Position numbers and translations under genes: made by a program. A DNA stretch of 64,000 bases, taken from positions 32,300 to 96,299 of the forward strand of contig JAYMGJ010000280.1 of assembly GCA_037178675.1 (NCBI GenBank), in the 5' to 3' direction. Below, in pieces: positions 57,825 through 64,000 of this stretch; within the stretch, counting starts at the first letter, position 1; every line of letters starts with the position of its first letter. This DNA is from Scleroderma bovista (lineage: Eukaryota > Basidiomycota > Agaricomycetes > Boletales > Sclerodermataceae). The notes under the pieces were generated by a model that made no database searches, was not told where the DNA came from, and was given only the letters and a program-made list of their open reading frames with translations.

Positions 57825-58250
57825 TGGCTGCTGTTGTTGTTGTTGTTGTGTCGCGGTGGCACATGCCATGCGTGTCTCATTGGTCACATCATTGTCGTCA
57901 TCTTTGTGGACTCATCATTGTCATTGTCATTGTCGTGTCGTGGTGGCATTGGCCATCTGTGTCTCGTCGTTGTCGTCTTCATCATGGACCCATTGTTGCC
58001 ATTGTTGTGGTGGTGGTGGCTTGGCCATGCTGTACGTCTCGTCGTCTTCATCATCCTGGCATGGACCTGCTGTCACCGTTGTTGGTGTCATGTCTTGGTG
58101 GCGTTGGCCATGCATGTCTCGTTGTCGCTGTCTTCATTGTGATGCATGGACGCGCTGTCGTCATTGCTGTCATTGTACAACTGGCATTGATGGTGGGTCA
58201 TCCAGGTGGTCGTGGTGGTGATCGTGTCATCGACACTGCTGGTGGGTCAT
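57825..58250. repeat. GTTGTCGTG/GGCATTGGCC minisatellite, right part
   Basis: Continuation of 54950-55477 beyond the inserted element, with the same TGGTGGCATTGGCCAT words. The open frames (for example 57597-58142) start in the element end and run through the repeat; not genes. Confidence 0.8.
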
Positions 58251-58638
58251 GGCAAATGAGATGAAAGAAAAGAAAGAAAAGGTACATACATATTTGAGAC
58301 ACGCATGTACATGCAGGCGGTTGCGGTGTGCGGCCATAGGTGCATGGGGGTGCATGCAGAGGACCTGTAAGAAGAGATTGTCAATGAAATAAATAAAATA
58401 AAATAAACATACTTGTGGGGGTCATTGGACCCAGGCGTTGATGCAGAAGCTTGAAGATGCAAGAGGAGTACTTTGTGGACTGACACATTGTTGCCTGTTT
58501 TGGAAGTCGTGTCACATGGGTCACTGCGGGTTGAGCCACAGGTGCTGCGGGTTCTGGAACACGACCTGCAACCCACACCCATAGGCACCCATACCCGTAA
58601 CCCGCACAGGTTACCCATACCCGTGCATTTCACTAATT
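58251..58638. other. Intergenic
   Basis: An A/G-rich stretch (58255-58285) and an ACCCATACCCG-type repeat (58556-58625). No gene. Confidence 0.4.
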
Positions 58639-58890
58639 GCAGCAGGGCAGCCGCCATAGCAATGCGGCCAGAGGTGAATGCCACAGGGTTGCCATGGCAT
58701 TGAGGCCAAATGATTGCAGCAGGGCAGCCGCCAGCCAGAGGTAAATGCCACAGGGTTGCCATGGCATTGAGGCCGAATGATTGCCGCAGGGTGCTGCCAT
58801 AGCAATGCAGCCAGAGGTGAATGCCACAGGGTTGCCGCAGCATTGAGGCTGAATGATTGCAGCAGGGCAGCTGCCATGGCATTGTGGCAA
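58639..58890. repeat. 76/77-bp tandem repeat
   Basis: Three and a half units with GCAGCAGGGCAGCCGCC, GAGGTGAATGCCACAGGGTT and GGCATTGAGGC. Landmarks are at 58639, 58716, 58783 (10 bp deletion) and 58859. Related to 12.9-13.3 kb. Confidence 0.88.
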
Positions 58891-58915
58891 AGGACTAGGG
58901 TAGTAGTCGCAGCAA

Positions 58916-60065
58916 TGTGTCAAGCCCACTATGATGGTGTCCCATTATTACATGACAGCCCCAGGAACATGATCATCTATAGGATCTGTTGAAGCAATAC
59001 CTATATACGTAGAGGAACTGCTACTCCAACTCACCTGTTGGGTGGAGTGCACAACCAGAGATGGTAGCGGTAGCTGGTTAAGAGCTGTTATATTATATAA
59101 GCAATGAACTCTGTTTATATACAACAAATAGTGTGACACGTGACTGTGACACGTGACGTGTGACATGTAACATCTACTCTAAAGCGGACTATTACTAAGT
59201 CTACACTAATATGGGTCGCAGTCTTGTGCACACTTCGTCGATGGTTTATGCCAGGTGCACGTGCAACTTCAACAGGATCAGGGGGCCCTGGAGATGGTGT
59301 GCTCTATTCTACTATGGAGCCCTAGTTATGTGAATGAATAGAAGGGCTGCAGTGCCAGTGTTGCATACTTTGCATCAAGCTGTGGAATTGGTGTCCTGTT
59401 TCTGTTGGTGGGCTGATAGAATGGTGTGTCCCATATGTTTTACTGGGGTGTAGGGTTGTTGCCCTGGCCTTGGTGTAAAGCCGCATATATAGTGTCCCTT
59501 GCTTCCCAATGGGCTGCATATAGGGTGTACCCTTCAGAGTAGCAAGCCATGGGGGTGGTGTCCCATGACTATGAGCAGGCCCTGGAGTCAGTGTCATTTA
59601 TATAGTCAGGGTGGCCAGCATATGGGTATGATGTCCCATAGCATTAGATGGGCCCTAGAAAGGTGTTATATAGCTATGTGGGGAAACCATGCAAGTATAT
59701 TTCAAAGTCACAGGTTATGAATGTGGTATCCCAGAGCATGAAGCAAGCCCTCAATGTGGTGACAACTATGTAGTTGGACAGGCCTGTATGTTGGCTTCCC
59801 CTTCGGTATGATGGGCCATGAGGTTGGCATTCCAGTATACCCAACAGGCCCTAGATACCATGTGCATTGTCTAAATGTAGTGCCACATATATGCTGCTCT
59901 CATAGTACCATTAAGCCAGGATGCGGCAGTACATACATGCGGCACTACACTTTCAGCACAAGCCTGGATGCGGCACAACATGGCACAGCAGAACAGCAGC
60001 ACAACATACTATCGGCACTACAAACATACGGCATTACAGAACTGCGGCACTACAGGATCAGCACA
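58916..60065. repeat. Sister copy of the 13.37-14.2 kb repeat module
   Basis: Begins GTGTCAAGCCCACTATGATG, follows the GGTGTCCCAT/AGGCCCT pattern and ends with GCGGCACTACA-type 17-bp units (59930-60060), in the same order as 13371-14200. It carries the solo LTR at 58987-59274. Confidence 0.8.
58987..59274. mobile_element. Solo LTR, 288 bp, with target duplication
   Basis: Begins TGTTGAAG and ends CTTCAACA (8 bp perfect inverted ends, TG...CA). It is flanked by the direct repeat GGATC at 58982-58986 and 59275-59279. A TATATAAGC box at about 59093 fits an LTR promoter. The sister sequence at about 13427-13455 lacks it, so it is an insertion. It probably arose by recombination between the two LTRs of a retrotransposon; no internal region remains. 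Confidence 0.88.
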
Positions 60066-60109
60066 ATATACATATCATTGATGTACCATGGCACTGATGG
60101 ATTATGAAA

Positions 60110-60404
60110 ATATGGTTGCTGGACATATGTTTTGAGAAGAAAGGTCCACAGGAGTCCAAATATGGCTGCAGCAATAATGCTTCAGCATGCACCAGCCACA
60201 GCAACAATGTCCTGGACACATAGTATGAAGTACAACATGAGCCAGGCAAGTAAAACAGTGGTAATCATGTATTAAGCAAATATCATTGCCGGACATATGT
60301 TGTGGGCAGAAAGGTCCGCAGGAGTCCAAATATGGCCACAGCAATAATGCTTTGGCATGCTCCAGCTGCAGCAACAATATCCCGGACATATAGTACCAAG
60401 CTGG
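60110..60404. repeat. 170-bp satellite, left part
   Basis: CTGGACATATGTTNTGAGNAG to GTCCAAATATGGC and AGTAAAACAGTGGTAATCAT. Units begin at about 60121 and 60291 (170 bp). The second unit is cut near 60404 by element copy 3. Confidence 0.88.
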
Positions 60405-62503
60405 TGTGAGTCAGTGTGGATTTGGGTCAGAGTAATAACCCAAACACAACACCAACAAAGGACTACAAAAATGTGCGAGTGGTGGTTTACCTCCATGGTG
60501 TCCAGAGAGGATGTGCTGAGGAGGGGGGAAGGAGATCTACACCAACAGGGTGATGCAGACAATGATGCAGGATACTCCTGGGGTACAGGAGCAATAGATG
60601 ACGAAGGGGATAGGGGTCTAAACTCTTCCTGAAGCCTAGGAAGTGTCAAAGCGGGGATTGAGGTGACTGGGACTAAAGTAGCAATACTACACCTAGAGGT
60701 TGGTGCAGCAAAGGGGCAAGGGGGCTCCTGACGTCCAGAAGCAATGGGATATGAAGGATAGACAGGCTAGACTCCACTTGAGCCTAGAGAAATACTTGGA
60801 CTTGAATAGATTGAATAAAACTTGAATATCAGAGTCTTTAGACCTTCACTGAAGCCTACAAGACTCAAAGAGCTGAGGGGATACTGACTGAGAGAGTCTG
60901 AGAGAGGGATAATTTCGTGCAATTGGGTCTCTCCTCACTGGGCTGAGCCCAGGGGTTTAAATACATGGGGGGGCACAGCATTAAAGAACAAAAAGAGAAG
61001 GGAGTAAGCAGAATTTGTCAAGGATTGGTAAGGGATTGGTAAGAGCTTTGTAATGGGTTTGTAAGTGATGAGTAAGCAAGGGATAAGCAGGAATGAGTAA
61101 GCATAGGGAGCATGAATAAGCTGCTGAGTAAAGGAATGAGTAAGCTGCATGACAAGATTGATTGGTAAGGGAGTGAGTCATCAGCTGAGTAATATACCAA
61201 AAATGCGAAAGGGATAGAGTAATACTGATGACAAGAGAGCATCAGTAAGCAAGGGATGAGTCACTGCACAGCAGAAGGAGTCATTGATGCACAGCCTAAG
61301 AAGTTTGATGGGGGGCTGTGTACCATCAGGAATTTGATGGGACAACAATGGGGAAGATCTGAGATAAACAGGGGGATTGATCCGAGACAAAACAGCCACA
61401 AGAAGGGTACCAGGGGTCCAGAGGTCTTTTGGGGGGTCAGCATACACTAAGGTATAGTGCATGTGTTCTAGCACCACTGAAGCGCAACCATGGGCTCCCT
61501 TGACAAGCTCTCTTCTGGGAAAGAACAAGAGAGGGTTCTTCTTCCTAATAGCACTATAAAGTGGGGGCATAACTGTCATGGTGCTGGGGGACGTCGTCTG
61601 AAAGTAGGGAAGCGGATAGAGTATTGAATTCAACGCATCCATGGAAGTGAGATGAACAACAGAGGAAGATGGACATGGCAAGTATCTGGGAGGAAGGGAC
61701 CATAGGCTGAGGGCTCAGGGGACACAGAGACGACCAGAGAAGACTTCTCAAGCTTGACAATAGACCTAAGATGACCAAAGTATGTCCTTGACACAGGACT
61801 GACAAGGAGAATGCGCTGACCAAGAACGAGAGGGACTGAGGGAGCAGGCTGGGAAGATATGTGCCAGGCAGTGCACGGGAACTCTGGGAGAGGCTGTCCT
61901 AAGAGCAGGACATAGTGGAGATCTGCAGCAATAGCAGAGAAATGATCCAGAGAAAATACGGACTCCATAGTGAGCAATGAAGCGAATGTCTGGATTGCGG
62001 GGGGAATATCTCCGTGGGAAATGAACAGATTTGCATCGGAACTTGTCAGGCAGATAGACCACGTTCTAGGCTCTCTGATGGTATAGTCACATGCCTGATA
62101 GCTTCAGAAACGACGGAGCTATTCAAAATATCGGAATGCTGGCACTGGGTGCCTAAAAATGACATTTGGGCACTAAAAATCATTTCTTCTTTTTCTCCTT
62201 CATTTCTCCATCAATTCTTTGGCTTCTTTGATCGTTCTGGTATGGGAGTTGGACTGCAGATGTGTGCATTCCTTTCTCATACTACAATTGACGTTATTCC
62301 TTCAGTTTCTTCTGCTTCTTGGTGGTTCTCATGCAATAGATGACTGTCAGCATTGGCATTCATTTCTCGCATCAGGATAGTCTTCTTGTGCGATAGATGG
62401 CTATGATGAGGGTCCATCATGCTTATCCTTCGCATAAGGATCATTCAATATAGGCGTTATCTTCCATGTTCACTGTACCAAACCTGTTTGGTGCGTGACA
62501 CCG
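60405..62503. mobile_element. 2.1 kb dispersed element, copy 3 (diverged)
   Basis: Same order of landmarks as copies 1 and 2: GTGCGAGTGGTGG near the left end, TTGGTAAG repeats at 61020-61060, the conserved minus-strand frame, GGTATGGGAGTTGGACTGCA, then CCAAACCTGTTTGGTGCGTG. It is clearly more diverged and somewhat shorter. It lies inside the 170-bp satellite and has no clear 4-bp flanking duplication, so it is an older insertion. Confidence 0.7.
61630..61977 (-). pseudogene. Conserved element reading frame, copy 3
   Basis: LTMESVFSLDHFSAIAADLH, LVLGQRILLVSPVSRTYFGH and SPEPSAYGPFLPDTCHVHLP align with the frame in copies 1 and 2. The N-terminal 35 residues are in another frame (a small indel near 61970), so the full frame is broken, while the central part is still open. 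Confidence 0.45.
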
Positions 62504-63105
62504 GGCAAGTAAAACAATGGTAATCATGTATTAAACAAAATTGCCGGACATATGTTGTGGGCAGAAAGGTCCACAGGAGTCCAAATATGGCTGTGGGAAT
62601 AATGCTTCAGCATGCTCTGGCCCCAGCAACAATGTCCCAGACATATAGTACCAAGTACAACATGAGCTGGGCAAGTAAAACAGTGATAATCATGTATTAA
62701 ACAAATATCATTGCTGAACATATGTTGTGGGCAGAAAGGTCTGCAGGAGTCCAAATATGTCCACAGGAATAATGTCCTGGTATGCTTCAGCCATGGCAAC
62801 AATGTCCCCGACACATAGTACCATGTACAACATGAGCTGGGCAAGTAAAACAGTGGTAATCATGTATTACGCAAATGTTGTTGCTGGACATATGTTATGA
62901 GCAAAAAGGTCTGCAGGAGTCCAAATATGGCTGCAGGAATAATGCTCTGGTCCCTTCTGGCCATGGAAACGATGTCCAAGACACATATAACCACACACAT
63001 AATCTTCTAGGCAAGCACACCAGTGGCAATGATTCATTATGCACATATGGTGCAGAACACATGTCCTGAGTGCACAGAGCTGCAGGAGTCCACATATGGG
63101 TGTGT
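62504..63105. repeat. 170-bp satellite, right part
   Basis: Units with landmarks at 62546, 62716, 62886 and 63056, exactly 170 bp apart. Continues the array cut by element copy 3. The last unit is degenerate. Confidence 0.92.
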
Positions 63106-63339
63106 GAGTGATAACCACCCATATACAATACTTATCGGTCACTGTGTCAGCACTTCAACAGCTCAATAACCTTCATCTCTCTTCTCATTTCAAACATATA
63201 TATATATTGTACCTACACAATATACACCCCAGGCATTGTTACACTTTGTGCACATACTGAGTGTTTCCTATAGGTATTGAAGTATTCTTATACACCCAAC
63301 CACTACTATCATTTATAATAACTTACCCAGGTTGGACTG
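63106..63339. other. Short unique spacer
   Basis: Contains (TA)n near 63198; no gene. Confidence 0.35.
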
Positions 63340-64000
63340 CTGTGGCCAGCATGCCTCAGTCACAGTGCCTAGTATGCCTTAGGCAATGGTTCCCATGCCA
63401 CATGGTGCAGTGCCATGGCTGTAGTGGTACTGTGGCTGCAGTTGTGCCATGGCCACAGTCTTTCCATGTTTACAGTCATGCCGTTGTTGCAGTCTTGCCA
63501 TGGCCACAGTCTGTTGTGCTGTGGCTGCAGTAGTGCCATGGCCACAGTCATGCCATGGTTTCAGACTTGCCATAGCTGCATAACCACTGTCTTGCCATGG
63601 CCACAGTTGTACCATGGCTGCAGTTGTGATATGCTGCAGTTGTGCCATTTCCACAGTCTTGGCATGGCTGAGATTGTCATGGCTGCAGTCATGCCATAGC
63701 TGCAGTCTTTCTGCAACTGCAGTAGTGCCATGGCTACAGTCTTGCCATGGCCGCAGTAGTGCTGTGGCTGCAGTCATGCCATGGCTGCAGTCTTGTGGTG
63801 GCCACAGTCATGCCATGGCCGCAGTCTTTCCATGGCCACAGTAGTGCTGTGGCCGCAGTAGTGCCGTGGCCGCAGTCTTTCCATGGCTGCAGTAGTGCCG
63901 TGGCTGCAGTCTTGCTGTGGCTGCAGTAGTGCCATGGCTTCAGTCTTGCCATGGCCACAGTAGTGCTGTGGCTGCAGTCTTGCCATGGCTTCAGTCTTGC
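63340..64000. repeat. 17-bp TGCCATGG/CTGCAG minisatellite, runs off the window
   Basis: About 38 head-to-tail copies of a 17 bp unit such as CTGCAGTAGTGCCATGG, varying between CTGCAG and CCACAG and between CCATGG and CTGTGG. The unit length equals that of the minisatellite at 7.9-10.3 kb. Open frames on both strands are products of the repeat. Confidence 0.93.

Noticed and set aside
58916..60065. Second KDZ-TET element
   Set aside because: Only the flank repeats are present; no transposase or dioxygenase coding sequence was found.
63340..64000. Open frames of 60-130 residues (HDCSHGTTAA-like)
   Set aside because: They follow the 17-bp satellite on both strands.

Overview
This is a nuclear segment of a filamentous basidiomycete, most probably an Agaricomycete. 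Protein-coding genes are split by many 42-62 nt GT-AG introns, gene families typical of mushroom-forming fungi are present (a KDZ transposase with a CxC2 cysteine cluster, a TET/JBP dioxygenase, an eEF1B-gamma-type GST, an F-box protein, a bHLH factor), and much of the window is repeat. I see no rRNA, tRNA or CRISPR. The order or genus cannot be fixed from the sequence alone.

Region 1 (1-14.7 kb) is a transposon block. It holds the 3' part of an unknown gene (to 1012, +), an unknown 515-residue gene (1657-3486, -), an intact ten-exon KDZ transposase (3908-7430, +), a 2.5 kb 17-bp minisatellite folded into a near-perfect palindrome (7856-10340), an intact four-exon TET/JBP 2-oxoglutarate/Fe(II) dioxygenase (10519-11887, -) and a divergently transcribed unknown 224-residue gene (12058-12842, +). 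Degenerate repeats follow to about 14.4 kb, and their sister copy lies at 58.6-60.1 kb. KDZ plus TET/JBP is a known basidiomycete association; this copy looks unusually complete. A truncated Plavaka-like gene with an in-frame stop borders it (14707-15658, -).

Region 2 (16.5-42.3 kb) is a cluster of scrambled segmental duplications built from five genes: an eEF1B-gamma-like GST (two intact copies, one nonsense copy, several fragments), an unnamed Agaricomycete protein (broken), a CinA-N/MoCF-domain gene (one intact copy, three remnants), a multi-pass membrane protein (two copies), and an Hsp70 present twice. Each Hsp70 is overlapped at its start by an open frame for a Ser/Thr-rich single-pass membrane protein. 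In both copies one splice choice would join the membrane protein in frame to Hsp70, predicting a membrane-tethered chaperone. A 3.5 kb repeat-rich stretch separates the two Hsp70 copies.

Region 3 (42.4-48.9 kb) is the most ordinary part: a bHLH transcription factor divergent from the intact MoCF gene, then an F-box gene flanked by a direct repeat.

Region 4 (49-64 kb) is nearly all repeat: three copies of a 2.1-2.3 kb element carrying a conserved minus-strand reading frame, AT-rich inverted minisatellites, a satellite alternating 61 and 48 bp units, a tandem array of exon-plus-intron modules with a 94 bp period, a 170-bp satellite interrupted by element copy 3, a 288 bp solo LTR with target duplication, and a 17-bp minisatellite running off the right edge.
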